Source of the DNA: Neptunomonas marina
GTDB lineage: Bacteria > Pseudomonadota > Gammaproteobacteria > Pseudomonadales > Balneatricaceae
Direction of reading: 5' to 3'
NCBI RefSeq assembly: GCF_004005935.1
Contig: NZ_SACQ01000003.1
Coordinates: forward strand, 1 to 64,000
Length of the DNA: 64,000 bases
Within the stretch, counting starts at the first letter, position 1, and every line of letters begins with the position of its first letter. Shown here in pieces: positions 34,405 through 43,075 of this stretch. The notes under the pieces were generated by a model. It was not told the origin of the DNA. It saw nothing but the letters and a program-made list of their open reading frames with translations, and made no database searches. The translations under genes and the position numbers were made by a program.

Positions 34405-34812
34405 TTAAAAGCGATCATTCCCCGCGGCACCAAGATTATTGATCTTGCGCTTTCTCAATAGCTTGAGCAGCACATTTCGCAACGACCGCAGTATTGGATA
34501 CAACACCGCCGAGCGCTGCTTTGAGCTAAACACCCAGTAGTTAATCCGGTTAAGAAAACCCGACCGGCTACCAATTAACGCCAACGCGTGAATCGCATCC
34601 GCTCCGTAGTAAAGCTGATCGCCCAGTTTGAGCACCATGCCTTGGTCGATATCCAAGCCTTGCGCTGTGATCTCCTCCATCACCTTGCTCGGTTGGCGCG
34701 CATCCACAATGGTTAACTCCCCCAAACTTTTGCGGATATTCACCACTTGGCAATACGCGTGACAGGCCGGGCATTCCTGATCATAAATTAACAGTACCTC
34801 TTTGCGTGCCAC
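34405..34812 (-). CDS. DCC-family thiol-disulfide oxidoreductase-like protein
   Basis: A protein of about 135 aa of the DUF393 family. The start VLLIYDQECPACHAYCQVVN carries the CPAC motif; the family usually has CPxC. Later features are VDARQPSKVMEEI and GADAIHALA. I choose a GTG at 34812, because GGGGGAAGG lies upstream. The open frame continues upstream through the 8-bp repeat as a Cys/Trp-rich stretch that is probably not translated. It is the second DCC gene in the window (other at 16110). Confidence 0.75.
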   Translation of the reverse strand: MARKEVLLIYDQECPACHAYCQVVNIRKSLGELTIVDARQPSKVMEEITAQGLDIDQGMVLKLGDQLYYGADAIHALALIGSRSGFLNRINYWVFSSKQRSAVLYPILRSLRNVLLKLLRKRKINNLGAAGNDRF

Positions 34813-34903
34813 ACACCTTCCCCCTAGAGCCTTTTCAGCAGTAAAGCATGTGACTGATAGCAGTGCATCTCTTTTTAGGCGGTGACATGCACCCACCGCA
34901 CAC

Positions 34904-34954
34904 GCAAACCAGCAAACCAGCAAACCAGCAAACCAGCAAACCAGCAAACCAGCA
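34904..34954. repeat. 8-bp tandem repeat (six copies)
   Basis: Six full copies of GCAAACCA plus a partial seventh. It lies about 90 bp upstream of the DCC gene start (minus strand) and about 65 bp before the TetR operator on the plus strand. Eight-base units change reading frame when the copy number changes and also alter promoter spacing, so the tract could vary between strains. Confidence 0.9.
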
Positions 34955-35019
34955 CATAGGCCGTGGTGGCAAAACTTATCACCTGCTTGACGAGCGCTAG
35001 TAGCTGACTTAGGATTAAA

Positions 35020-35037
35020 CCGTACCGAACGGTACGG
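35020..35037. promoter_or_regulatory. TetR operator, palindrome
   Basis: CCGTACCG-AA-CGGTACGG, a perfect 8-bp inverted repeat, lies 36 bp before the ATG of the DUF6544-like gene. It is next to TATTATATGAT, a possible -10 region. The TetR gene is the second gene of this operon, so the palindrome is most likely its autoregulatory binding site. Confidence 0.75.
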
Positions 35038-35073
35038 TACTATTATATGATAGCAAAAAGGAGAAGCTCTTAG

Positions 35074-35913
35074 ATGAAAGCCCTAACAGCACTAGCACTG
35101 GTCACCGCAGGTATAGCCGCATATGGCGCCATCCAATATCAAACAACACGCAGCCAACTTGCTGCGTTTCACCAACAGGTTCACGACGCGGCAATAGCGG
35201 CAGACGCCAACTACTCTATCCCTAGCGCCCTGCCAGCCCCGGTTACGCGCTATTTAACCTATACCTTTCCCAATGGCGTGCCGGCAGTAGCGCTGGTGCG
35301 TGTTGGCATGCAGGGGGAGTTTCGTCGCCCACAGCATGAGGAGTTCAACCCCACCACCGCTAAGCAAAGCCTCGCTCCCGCCGTTCCAGCGCTAATGTTT
35401 GAAGCGGATACACCAATATTACCGGGAGTTTGGGCAACGGCTTATGATGCCTACATTGATGGAAAGATGGAGATGAAAGCGAAGCTCTTTGGCGCTTTTA
35501 CCGTGATGGATCAACCGGCAACTCCAACTCTCAATCAGATCAGTTTAAGACGCTGGTTGCTCGAATCGCCCCTCTATCCGCAAGCGCTCATCCCAAGCCA
35601 ATACATACGCTGGGAAGCGATAGATAACGAACACGCACGGGTGATCGCCTCGTTCAAAGGCTTGGAGGCTAGCATGATCGCCAAAATCGACATGCTGGGC
35701 CGGTTAGTGCATCTGCGCGCAGAACACGATGGTGACCTTAACACGCCCTATCACGGCTCGGGCGAATACGCCGCACGCTCCGATTACCGCTTGGTAGATG
35801 GTATGATGATTCCGCATCGGTTTGTTATCGCCCGTCATGCAAACGGTACCGACTACCCGTTTTGGGATGGCCAGATCACAAGCTACATCACTCAACTTTA
35901 TGCAAACGACTAA
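35074..35913 (+). CDS. DUF6544-like protein
   Basis: A 279-aa protein with one N-terminal membrane segment or signal anchor (LTALALVTAGIAAYGAI). The core shows FNPTTAKQSL, FEADTPILPGVWATAYDAY, ESPLYPQALIPSQYIRWEAID and SDYRLVDGMMIPHRFV, which resemble the DUF6544 (formerly DUF6920) family by memory. Function is unknown. It shares an operon with a TetR regulator that overlaps its end by 14 nt, so it is probably the TetR target. Confidence 0.7.
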   Translation: MKALTALALVTAGIAAYGAIQYQTTRSQLAAFHQQVHDAAIAADANYSIPSALPAPVTRYLTYTFPNGVPAVALVRVGMQGEFRRPQHEEFNPTTAKQSLAPAVPALMFEADTPILPGVWATAYDAYIDGKMEMKAKLFGAFTVMDQPATPTLNQISLRRWLLESPLYPQALIPSQYIRWEAIDNEHARVIASFKGLEASMIAKIDMLGRLVHLRAEHDGDLNTPYHGSGEYAARSDYRLVDGMMIPHRFVIARHANGTDYPFWDGQITSYITQLYAND

Positions 35914-36511
35914 ATCAGGGCAAAAGGTGTCAAAAAGAGAGCAGCTACTCAACGCAGCGATGGAGCTTTTGGTCGATCAAGGCAATATGGCGTTCAGCAT
36001 GAACGCGTTAGCCCGCCACGCAGGCGCATCAAAAGAGACCCTCTACCGCCACTTCGGTAATAAACAGGGCTTATTTGAAGCGATTGTCACGGAAAACGCC
36101 GATCAAGCAGGCTTAACTGCAGACTATTTTTCTGCGCACCCGAACAACCCGGCCGGCTTTTTAACCGCGTTCGGTGAGGCGTTGCTCACCTTTCTGATGA
36201 GCCCGCAATCGATTGTGATTAACCGCATCGTGATTGCTGAGGCCGCCAGTAATCCCGAGTTAGCGTTAATACTAGACAAGCATGGTCGCCAGCGCGTTGC
36301 ACAATCGGTTGGTGCACAGTTCAGCCGCTACCTTGAGCAAGGCCTTGTCTCTTCAGAGGCTACTCAGTCTCTCAACTACTTTCTGGGGCTTTTGCTGCAA
36401 GACAGCCAAATTAAAGTGCTAGACGGCTCTATTCCACCGCTGACAAAACCAGACATTAGCGCACGGGCGGAACACGCAGCCGCACTTTATCTAAAGCTCT
36501 TTGCTTGCTAA
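35900..36511 (+). CDS. TetR/AcrR-family regulator
   Basis: A 203-aa repressor with the TetR HTH (REQLLNAAMELLVDQGNMAF, then LARHAGASKETLYRHFGNKQGL). The C-terminal domain is a typical ligand-binding bundle. The start at 35900 (MQTTKSGQKVSK) overlaps the previous gene by 14 nt. It is presumably autoregulated through the palindrome at 35020-35037. The inducer is unknown. Confidence 0.88.
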   Translation: MQTTKSGQKVSKREQLLNAAMELLVDQGNMAFSMNALARHAGASKETLYRHFGNKQGLFEAIVTENADQAGLTADYFSAHPNNPAGFLTAFGEALLTFLMSPQSIVINRIVIAEAASNPELALILDKHGRQRVAQSVGAQFSRYLEQGLVSSEATQSLNYFLGLLLQDSQIKVLDGSIPPLTKPDISARAEHAAALYLKLFAC

Positions 36512-36554
36512 CGCACAGCGCTGATTCTTGTTGCGTTGTGCATGGAGTCAATGT

Positions 36555-37031
36555 CTACAGCGGCGCGATGCTGATTTGATGGGGCTTGCCGACAAAATCT
36601 GCCATCTGCTTGCAGTCATCAATAGCGCGCGCTCGCGCCTTGTAGTTTGCTATAGCAACATGGGTATCGTCGTTTAACACAGCATACACTCGATAGTGGC
36701 TGAACACGCCTTTACTTGGCATCGCTCGAAACCCTTTGATGTTGGATAGCGCGTAAACGCGGTTAAAGATCGTGTATAAGCTGCTTGCTTTAAGTTGTAT
36801 CGTTTGAGCAGATAGATCAAAACGGCACACGTAGCCGCCAAAAGTGCCACTCCAACCTAACCAACAGATAAACCCTGAGACCCATATCGGCAGCGAGTCA
36901 GCTTTGGCTGACATAGAGACATTAAGCAAGCCAATGGCCAAGAAGAAACCACATAAGAGCGCTAATAATAGCTTAGCTAATCTGGGTTGCCGGTAGACGG
37001 CTTTATCCTGTGACAGTTTTTTAAAATACAC
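36555..37031 (-). CDS. Membrane hypothetical protein with PH-like domain
   Basis: A 158-aa protein with two N-terminal membrane helices (about 20-70) followed by a soluble part (FDLSAQTIQLKASSLYTIFN and RAMPSKGVFSHYRVYAVLND). The pattern is like bacterial PH-domain-like membrane proteins. Its start overlaps the end of the next gene by 1 nt, and it seems to be a shorter relative of it. No known function. Confidence 0.6.
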   Translation of the reverse strand: MYFKKLSQDKAVYRQPRLAKLLLALLCGFFLAIGLLNVSMSAKADSLPIWVSGFICWLGWSGTFGGYVCRFDLSAQTIQLKASSLYTIFNRVYALSNIKGFRAMPSKGVFSHYRVYAVLNDDTHVAIANYKARARAIDDCKQMADFVGKPHQISIAPL

Positions 37032-37753
37032 TAGACCACCCCAAATTTTATAAGCCCGGCAAGCGCTGTAAAAACAAAAAACGGTATCAAGAGCTTTAGA
37101 AAGCTTTTACGGCTCCATAACTCTATAAAAACAACATCATGCGTGTGACTATCTAACGCTTCTAAATCAAATGAAGCCTTTGTTTGGTTATTATCTAAAG
37201 AGTACTTTGATGCCAAGTAAGAGTGACTAGAGATGGTATGTATCGGTGTTTTATTGGGCCAATCAGATATGGTTTCGACAGCGCTAATACCACACTTGGC
37301 AGCTAAGAAAGCGATAAACCCTTTTGCATCTTCGACGGTTCGAAGCTCATATATCTCTCCAACCAGCCTTACCTGATAGGGACCCTCTGCCCTAGTGCAA
37401 CTGAGCTCACACGCAGCCGCATCGAAGGACGATACAAGATGACTCTTTTCAAACTGGCCCCAGAGGGATTTTTTTAAGTAGATGCCTTTCCTGAGCACAT
37501 CAAACTCAAACCGACGTTTCCAGCCAAGGAGCAACGCGATGACGCTCAAAAGTAAAATGGCCGATCCCATAAAAAAGAGGCGCTCATCCGCTTTACTCAC
37601 GAACGCCATCACAGCGCAAGTTAAACAAGGGATAAGTAAAACCAACGCAAATAGCCGCGCCATCCTCTCTCGATTAGACGGAATTATCAGATTGCCATTC
37701 TGGTTGATTTTTAGCCACTTTCTTAAATTTTCAGATAGGTTTTTATAATCCAC
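37031..37753 (-). CDS. Membrane hypothetical protein, relative of the gene after it
   Basis: A 240-aa protein with two N-terminal helices (about 33-75), a soluble middle (FEFDVLRKGIYLKKSLWGQFEK) and one C-terminal helix (FLKLLIPFFVFTALAGL). The order of helices then a short beta-rich segment is like that in 36555-37031, so the two may come from one duplicated ancestor. They are coupled. Function is unknown. Confidence 0.6.
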   Translation of the reverse strand: MDYKNLSENLRKWLKINQNGNLIIPSNRERMARLFALVLLIPCLTCAVMAFVSKADERLFFMGSAILLLSVIALLLGWKRRFEFDVLRKGIYLKKSLWGQFEKSHLVSSFDAAACELSCTRAEGPYQVRLVGEIYELRTVEDAKGFIAFLAAKCGISAVETISDWPNKTPIHTISSHSYLASKYSLDNNQTKASFDLEALDSHTHDVVFIELWSRKSFLKLLIPFFVFTALAGLIKFGVV

Positions 37754-37856
37754 TTATATAGCCTTACGGGCCAACTAAATACCCACATCCATACAAAATT
37801 CTTTTAAACTCAAAGCACCGAGTCTTAAGGTCTAACGTAAACTCTCTGTTATATAT

Positions 37857-38234
37857 TTACTGCAACAACCCCTCAGACCACAGCGCTATTACAATGTCCA
37901 TTTGAGAGTTATGCGCCTTTGATTCAGAGCCACAGGATTGGATCCATAGCTTTTTTAAGTCATTTCCAAGGCTTGGATCTTGTTTAATTAATGCTAGCGC
38001 TTTTAAAGCGTACTGCTTGTTCAAAACCGATTTCGTATAGCTACCGCTCGGTACACCTTTGATAAAACCATCTTCGGTCAAGCCGAGAAACGCGTTTTTT
38101 GGACATGCTTTTTTAATCGAAGCGGTGCGCTCTTTAAACTTACAAGCAGCAACCTTATCCCACGCTGCTCGTGGGCAAGACCCGTCTTTAGCGATACGAG
38201 CTGCCTTAATTGCTATTTCGCCATACTTGTTCAT
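37857..38234 (-). CDS. DUF6979-like protein
   Basis: A 125-aa soluble protein with a start MNKYGEIAIKAARIAKDG, then KKACPKNAFLGLTEDGFIKGV and LNKQYALKALALIKQDPSL. These match the DUF6979 family as I recall it. It overlaps the gene before it by 4 nt (ATGA type). DUF6979 proteins occur as small accessory genes; function is unknown. With the next gene it may be an acquired pair. Confidence 0.7.
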   Translation of the reverse strand: MNKYGEIAIKAARIAKDGSCPRAAWDKVAACKFKERTASIKKACPKNAFLGLTEDGFIKGVPSGSYTKSVLNKQYALKALALIKQDPSLGNDLKKLWIQSCGSESKAHNSQMDIVIALWSEGLLQ

Positions 38235-38527
38235 TTGGCCTCCTTGCAGATAGCACCCATTGCAGTGGCACGCGAATGCGTACCCATCTGAGGTGCAGTT
38301 TGTCTTATTACATGTTTATGGTGGCTGCCAGCGCTATAATCACCGGAATAAAGCACCTTAAACTCCGAACAAAAGCTATCACAGATAGAACCTAAACGCT
38401 TAGCTCCGCTGGGACATCGGTAATCTTTACAAGCGGCGGACAGTGCTCGAAGCCAAACACATCTGGCCATTCTGCGCGGCGAACTAAGCTGCCCTGCAGG
38501 CAAAAACTCTCTAGCGTTCGGAGCCAT
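38231..38527 (-). CDS. Small Cys-rich hypothetical protein next to DUF6979
   Basis: A frame of about 98 aa from the ATG at 38527 (a longer frame to 38638 exists). It is rich in Cys, Arg and Ser (RMARCVWLRALSAACKDYRC and SICDSFCSEFKVLY). It overlaps the DUF6979-like gene by 4 nt, which argues that it is translated. I do not recognise it. There is no clear ribosome site at either start. It could be the remnant of a longer toxin or effector whose partner is DUF6979; this is only a guess. Confidence 0.4.
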   Translation of the reverse strand: MAPNAREFLPAGQLSSPRRMARCVWLRALSAACKDYRCPSGAKRLGSICDSFCSEFKVLYSGDYSAGSHHKHVIRQTAPQMGTHSRATAMGAICKEAK

Positions 38528-38649
38528 TAGCTTAAAATTTGTAGCCGCGCAGCTCTGTTGCACTGAGTCTAATTTTGGCGGTGCGCAGATGCTCAGGCAC
38601 GTGCGATATGCTAGTATGTCCCACCTTTTTTTCATCAAGTGAAATGTCT

Positions 38650-39705
38650 ATGTTCGATTCTTTCTCCATGCGCCTGAATAAATACATTAGTGAAAGTGGT
38701 ATTTGCTCGCGCCGCGAGGCCGACCGTTTTATTGAACAGGGCAATGTCTACTTAAATGGTAAACGCGCCAAGGTGGGCGATCAGGTTTCACCTGGCGATG
38801 TGGTTAAGGTGAATGGCCAGCTGATTGAAGCGCGTGAAGCGGAAGATTTAGTCTTTATCGCACTGAACAAGCCGGTGGGTATTGTGAGTACCACTGAGAG
38901 CAGCGAGCGCGATAATATCGTTGATTTTGTCCGCCATAGCACCCGTATCTTCCCTATCGGGCGCTTAGATAAAGACTCACAAGGCTTGATCTTTCTTACC
39001 AACAATGGCGACTTGGTAAACAAGATACTGCGCGCAGGTAATGAGCACGAGAAAGAGTATCTGGTCACTGTTAACAAGCCGTTTCACGATGATTTTATCG
39101 AAGGTATGTCGAACGGCGTGCCGATACTCGGCACCAAAACCAAAAAGTGCAAGGTGGTTAAAACCAGCCCAACAGCCTTTAAGATCACGCTAGTTCAAGG
39201 TCTGAACCGACAGATCCGCCGAATGTGTGAATATTTTGGTTATGAGGTGGTGAGCCTTGAGCGCTTCAGAATCATGAATGTCGATCTGAAAGGCCTACCG
39301 GTTGGCGAATGGCGCGACCTGACCGAGAAAGAGCTTAAAACCTTACTGGACGCCGTAGCAAGCTCTTCATCTGAGGCACCGGCTGGACGTAAAAGCTCGC
39401 AAAGACGTGGCAGACCGCAAAACGGCGCTAAGCAATCACGGGCCGGTGGCTCTAGCCGCTCTGGTAATAGCACCAAGCCCCGCGGTCAAGGCTCAGCAAA
39501 GCCAAGAACATCGGATGGGAAAAACAAACCCGGTAGCCGCAAACCTGCCTCAAAAACTTCACGCCAAACCACCGGTGAGCAAGCAAGAGGCGCAGGTAAA
39601 AAACATGCCGGTACGCGCCCTAGTAAAAAAGCGGCAGGACGCAGCCAGCAACGCGGTACTCAGTCCAAAGCTAGCTCGTCAAAGCCCGGTAAACGCCGCC
39701 GCTAG
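38650..39705 (+). CDS. rluF: 23S rRNA pseudouridine synthase F
   Basis: A 351-aa enzyme that makes pseudouridine in 23S rRNA (and tRNA-Tyr in E. coli). The N-terminal S4 domain is [19 protein letters not shown]; the catalytic motif is [10 protein letters not shown], with Asp107. Agreement with E. coli RluF is high throughout to residue 240. The C-terminal about 110 aa is a long basic, low-complexity tail (Lys, Arg, Ser, Gly) like that of E. coli but longer. I start at 38650 ([11 protein letters not shown]) from the E. coli alignment. Confidence 0.95.
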   Translation: MFDSFSMRLNKYISESGICSRREADRFIEQGNVYLNGKRAKVGDQVSPGDVVKVNGQLIEAREAEDLVFIALNKPVGIVSTTESSERDNIVDFVRHSTRIFPIGRLDKDSQGLIFLTNNGDLVNKILRAGNEHEKEYLVTVNKPFHDDFIEGMSNGVPILGTKTKKCKVVKTSPTAFKITLVQGLNRQIRRMCEYFGYEVVSLERFRIMNVDLKGLPVGEWRDLTEKELKTLLDAVASSSSEAPAGRKSSQRRGRPQNGAKQSRAGGSSRSGNSTKPRGQGSAKPRTSDGKNKPGSRKPASKTSRQTTGEQARGAGKKHAGTRPSKKAAGRSQQRGTQSKASSSKPGKRRR

Positions 39706-39710
39706 ACGAA

Positions 39711-40331
39711 TTAGCCTTTGAAGCCTTTGCCGACCAAGTAAACTTCGCGCGAGCGAGGGCGAGAAGCATCAGGTTTGCGGATAACCACTTTATTAAAGGA
39801 TGTACGCACATCTTTGAGGTATTCGTCGTAGCTCTCGCCTTGGAAAACCTTCACTACAAAGCTGCCATTGGGCTTGAGCACCTGCCGCGCCATATCTAGC
39901 GCAAGCTCAACCAAATACATGGACGATGCTTGGTCGGCGGTTTTAACGCCACTGATATTAGGTGCCATATCAGAGATCACCAAATCCACTGGAGAGTCCC
40001 CTAGCAGCGCCATAATGTCTTCAAATACGGCATCTTCAGTGAAATCACCTTGGATAAAATCAACGCCGGGTAAGGCATCCATCGGCAGGATATCAGACGC
40101 CACAACACGGCCGTTATCACCCACCAAAGGTGCCACCACCTGCGACCAACCACCCGGCGCACTTCCCAGATCCATCACCACCATACCGGGTTTTATGAGC
40201 TTATCCTTGTCAATCAACTCGAGGATCTTGTAGCTGGCACGCGAGCGGTAGCCATCAACCTGCGCGCGCTTTACATAAGGGTCATTGACATGCTCACTGA
40301 GCCATTGATTACTGCTTTTAGATCTTGCCAT
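39711..40331 (-). CDS. rlmE: 23S rRNA 2'-O-ribose methyltransferase
   Basis: A 206-aa SAM-dependent enzyme (RrmJ/FtsJ) that methylates U2552 in 23S rRNA. The SAM motif [12 protein letters not shown] and the catalytic K-D-K-E residues (around [29 protein letters not shown]) are in place. It is normally found with ftsH or yhbY, but neither is beside it here. It is convergent with rluF (5 bp apart), with no terminator in between. Confidence 0.95.
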   Translation of the reverse strand: MARSKSSNQWLSEHVNDPYVKRAQVDGYRSRASYKILELIDKDKLIKPGMVVMDLGSAPGGWSQVVAPLVGDNGRVVASDILPMDALPGVDFIQGDFTEDAVFEDIMALLGDSPVDLVISDMAPNISGVKTADQASSMYLVELALDMARQVLKPNGSFVVKVFQGESYDEYLKDVRTSFNKVVIRKPDASRPRSREVYLVGKGFKG

Positions 40332-40644
40332 ATTGCTACTCTGGGAACTTACACAAAGGTGGTTTTAACAAAGGCGCGCATTATACACCACCTTGCTCCG
40401 GCTGGCTGCTACATGGCTTTTTGTTTACTCAGAAGATATTTCGAAGCGCAGGCTTCAGGTACAATGGCGCCCGCTGGCACTAAGAGCGATTAACGCCTTC
40501 ACTGTTCCAAACGTTTAGTAACCGCGCTGATGGCGGCAACATGGCCGTATCAACCGCCACAACCATGCTGGCGAATCGGCTGAACAACGCCCTTGGCAGT
40601 GAAAACCACCATGAAAACCTACGCTAAAATCAAAGAGACGCCCA
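40332..40644. other. Divergent intergenic region
   Basis: A 313-bp region between rlmE and the TrmH-type gene. Open frames here are short and unsupported. It must hold both promoters. No tRNA, repeat or terminator was seen, and yhbY, often divergent from rlmE, is absent. Confidence 0.5.
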
Positions 40645-41373
40645 ATGAAACTGGACGACATTAAAAAGCTACATCAAAAAAAGTACCGCACTGAGCTAGG
40701 TTATTTTCTGGTAGAGGGCGAACACCTTATTCTAGAGTTGGAAAAAGCTGCAAAAACCAACCCGTTGTTAGCCGCTGCCAAAGTGTATACCAGCGAGAGC
40801 TATGGGATTTTCGAAACCACGCTTGAGCAGTTGCAGATCTCTGATAAGCAGATGCAGAAAATCTCCGATACTAAATCGCCCCAAGGGATTGTTGCGGTGG
40901 TGCCGCTCAGTGCTGCGTTACTCCAGCCCTCCAACACGGCTCAACCACGCACCATCTATTTACACGAGATACAAGATCCCGGCAACTTGGGCACCATTTT
41001 GCGCACGTTAGCGTGGTTTGGTGGCTTTACATGTGTACTCAGCCCCAATAGCGTAGACCCCTTCAACCCCAAAGTGGTGCGCGCCAGCATGGGGGCGATT
41101 TTTCATGTGCCGATTGAGGTGGATGTTTCGCTGAGTGATCTACAAACACGTTTTGACCGGTTCGCCTGCTTAGATATCAAAGGCACTGAACTGTCTGCCC
41201 CTGCATTTACTGAACACCAGTGTTTTATCTTTGGGAATGAAGCACGAGGCGTGCCCCGCGAGCAGCTAGCAGCGTTAAACGTGCAGGCCTTTTCGATACA
41301 CGGCAACGGTGCTTTGGAATCGCTAAACCTAGCAACCGCCGTCAATATGTGCGCCTACGAACTTAACCGCTAG
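40645..41373 (+). CDS. TrmH/SpoU-family RNA 2'-O-methyltransferase
   Basis: A 242-aa SPOUT enzyme. An N-terminal RNA-binding part (FLVEGEHLILELEKAA) is followed by the SPOUT domain with LHEIQDPGNLGTILRTLAWFG, FIFGNEARGVP and the SIHGNGALESLNLATAVNMC trefoil knot region (Glu and Asn typical of the family). The sequence is of the general TrmH type, similar to RlmB. The target base is not known. Confidence 0.88.
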   Translation: MKLDDIKKLHQKKYRTELGYFLVEGEHLILELEKAAKTNPLLAAAKVYTSESYGIFETTLEQLQISDKQMQKISDTKSPQGIVAVVPLSAALLQPSNTAQPRTIYLHEIQDPGNLGTILRTLAWFGGFTCVLSPNSVDPFNPKVVRASMGAIFHVPIEVDVSLSDLQTRFDRFACLDIKGTELSAPAFTEHQCFIFGNEARGVPREQLAALNVQAFSIHGNGALESLNLATAVNMCAYELNR

Positions 41374-41498
41374 TGTATTTACCTTTTTACCTAAAGCGCA
41401 CATAGGTACTTCTCTGTCTGCAGCAAGCCGCCCGGTAATTTAACGCCGTAACAGGCTAGCTTTACGCCAGCCCAGCGCTAAGGGGCCGCCTATAGTTT

Positions 41499-42116
41499 CT
41501 ATTGCTGGCGGCTTAGCAACAAGCTTGCGCCAGAGGCAGCTAAAAAACCCGCGCAGACTCGATTAAAGCGCTTCGCCATTTCGGGCTTAGAGAACCACTG
41601 CCTTAGGTAGATTCCGAATATGGCGTAAACCGATATCGCACCCATTTCTAGCACTAAGAACGTTGCGCCTAAAACCAAGAACTGCTCATTTACACTCGCC
41701 GACATATCGACAAACTGCGGCAGAAAGGCGGTAAAAATTAAGATCGCCTTTGGGTTACCAGCAGCTAACAAAAATTCTTGTTTAGCTAAACCTAGCCGGT
41801 TGAGACGGCCTCCCCTTCCAGAGAGAGGGCTTACCTCTGATGACCAAAGATTAAAGGCGATCCACAACAAGTAGACAGCACCCACCACCTTAATCGTTAG
41901 AAACAGAATCTCAGAAGCATAAAGAACAACAGCTAAACCTGAAGCTGCCAATACGATCATTACCGAGAATGCAGCAATGCGGCCAAGCCCCCCGATAAAG
42001 GCTGACTTGAAGCCATAACATCGCGCATTGTTCATAGACAGTAGATTGTTTGGGCCTGGCGTCATATTGAGTGCAAAACACACAGGCATAAAGAGCAGTA
42101 ACTTCCAGATTTCCAC
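41499..42116 (-). CDS. LysE/RhtB-family amino-acid exporter
   Basis: A 205-aa membrane protein with six helices. The conserved PGPNNLLSMNNARCYGFKSAF follows the first helix, and AGNPKAILIFTAFLPQFVD is the family's middle motif. It probably exports a neutral amino acid or homoserine lactone. No attC is visible at either side, so I take it as chromosomal, though it adjoins the cassette region. Confidence 0.9.
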   Translation of the reverse strand: MEIWKLLLFMPVCFALNMTPGPNNLLSMNNARCYGFKSAFIGGLGRIAAFSVMIVLAASGLAVVLYASEILFLTIKVVGAVYLLWIAFNLWSSEVSPLSGRGGRLNRLGLAKQEFLLAAGNPKAILIFTAFLPQFVDMSASVNEQFLVLGATFLVLEMGAISVYAIFGIYLRQWFSKPEMAKRFNRVCAGFLAASGASLLLSRQQ

Positions 42117-42246
42117 AACATTACCTCAATAAACGGCCGATTTTACTGGCCTAGCGCCGAAGACGAACTGTTAATCGCGCGTGTAGGGCTCTACTTAAAA
42201 ACCAGTAACACTTTTACCACGCATAGCGCTTGGCTTTGCAGCGTAC

Positions 42247-42276
42247 CGAAACGCAGGTAAGCACGGCTGCGTTTCG
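42247..42276. terminator. Hairpin after the GFA gene
   Basis: CGAAACGCAG (42247-42256) and CTGCGTTTCG (42267-42276) form a 10-bp perfect stem with a 10-nt loop, 14 bp past the GFA gene stop. No T-run. Could end the cassette array transcript. Confidence 0.5.
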
Positions 42277-42290
42277 CAGATTATGGAGGC

Positions 42291-42692
42291 TCACTCTGGC
42301 AGCCTCTCAAATTGTGGCGCGCTTCCCAGCTTGTCATCCCAAGCCGCTCTGCTAGATAAGAAGATATGTGCCGTTGGCAAAATGGAAATGTCGGTGTCCA
42401 AGCTCCCTGCAGGGACGACGAGCAAACCCGCTGCCTGAACGCTTGGCACAGCCGAACCGCACAACTGACAAAAGCTCTTATTGTGATGAGTGTTTGGAAG
42501 TGTAAAAGAAGCCACTACATCCTCACCCGACTGCCACACCAACGTAGCTGACGTTGAAAAAAGATTTGCCGCATGAGCAGAGCCGGTATCCTTTTGGCAA
42601 TGTTTACAATGGCACAAATAGAAGCTATCGAAATCACCTTGCACTTCGAACTTTACCGTACCACACAAACACGAGCCCAAATAATTAGCCAT
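42291..42692 (-). CDS. GFA-family (glutathione-dependent formaldehyde-activating-like) protein
   Basis: A 133-aa zinc protein of the GFA/CENP-V family. The Cys ligands are in GSCLCGTVKFEV, YLCHCKHCQKDTGSAH and SFCQLCGSAVPSV. The family includes some glutathione-formaldehyde enzymes, but most members are of unknown function. It could be a cassette gene, since it is on the array strand and next to a possible degenerate attC. Its own attC is not clear. Confidence 0.85.
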   Translation of the reverse strand: MANYLGSCLCGTVKFEVQGDFDSFYLCHCKHCQKDTGSAHAANLFSTSATLVWQSGEDVVASFTLPNTHHNKSFCQLCGSAVPSVQAAGLLVVPAGSLDTDISILPTAHIFLSSRAAWDDKLGSAPQFERLPE

Positions 42693-42705
42693 AGCTTCTC
42701 CTTTA

Positions 42706-42776
42706 TATACGGCCTGAACCCACAGCGAGCGTAGGCCCGGCCAACGTGTTGGCGAGGATTGATAAACGGGTTATGC
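42706..42776 (-). other. Possible degenerate attC
   Basis: On the minus strand GCATAAC (42770-42776) looks like an R'' core and is followed by CCGTTTATC. The inverted repeats GGCCT...AGGCC and CCAACGTGTTGG lie beyond it. A matching R' (GTTRRRY) is not clear. It would close the yefM-yoeB cassette on the left. I count it as tentative. Confidence 0.35.
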
Positions 42777-42801
42777 GAGCCTACAATAGGTACAGAGTTA
42801 A

Positions 42802-42811
42802 GTACATGTAC
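42802..42811. promoter_or_regulatory. Candidate YefM operator
   Basis: GTACATGTAC is a perfect palindrome 13 bp before the yefM start and contains the TGTACA core used by YefM-type antitoxins for autorepression. Confidence 0.55.
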
Positions 42812-42823
42812 AGGATTCAACTT

Positions 42824-43075
42824 ATGAACAGTATAAGCTATACCGCAGCCAGAAGTAACCTTGCCAAAACCATGGATCGAGTTTGCGATGACCATGCGCC
42901 AATTGCAATTACCCGTAAGGGAGAAGGTGCCGTGGTTATGATCTCTATGGATGACTACCAAGCACTTGAAGAAACAGCTTATCTATTACGAAGCCCCAAA
43001 AACACGCAACGGCTGATTGAGTCTATTGCTGAACTTGAAGCTGGAAACGGCCAAGAAAAGGAATTGATTGAGTGA
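42824..43075 (+). CDS. yefM: YefM-family antitoxin
   Basis: An 83-aa antitoxin of the Phd/YefM type: NSISYTAARSNLAKTMDRVC at the N-terminus binds DNA, with the ITRKGEGAVVMISMDDYQAL motif in the middle. It neutralises YoeB and represses the operon, probably through GTACATGTAC upstream. It stands on the plus strand, opposite to the other genes of the array, so it has its own promoter. This is usual for toxin-antitoxin cassettes in integrons. The toxin start overlaps its stop by 4 nt. Confidence 0.92.
   Translation: MNSISYTAARSNLAKTMDRVCDDHAPIAITRKGEGAVVMISMDDYQALEETAYLLRSPKNTQRLIESIAELEAGNGQEKELIE

Noticed and set aside
34904-34954. Short repeat tract considered as a CRISPR array
   Set aside because: The units are 8 bp in direct tandem without spacers, so it is a simple repeat.
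38575-38649. Longer N-terminus of RluF
   Set aside because: E. coli RluF alignment places the start near [11 protein letters not shown] at 38650; the upstream residues are not conserved.
42117-42290. attC for the GFA gene
   Set aside because: No RYYYAAC/GTTRRRY pair with pairing arms was found. Only a plain hairpin is there, so cassette status of the GFA and LysE genes is left open.
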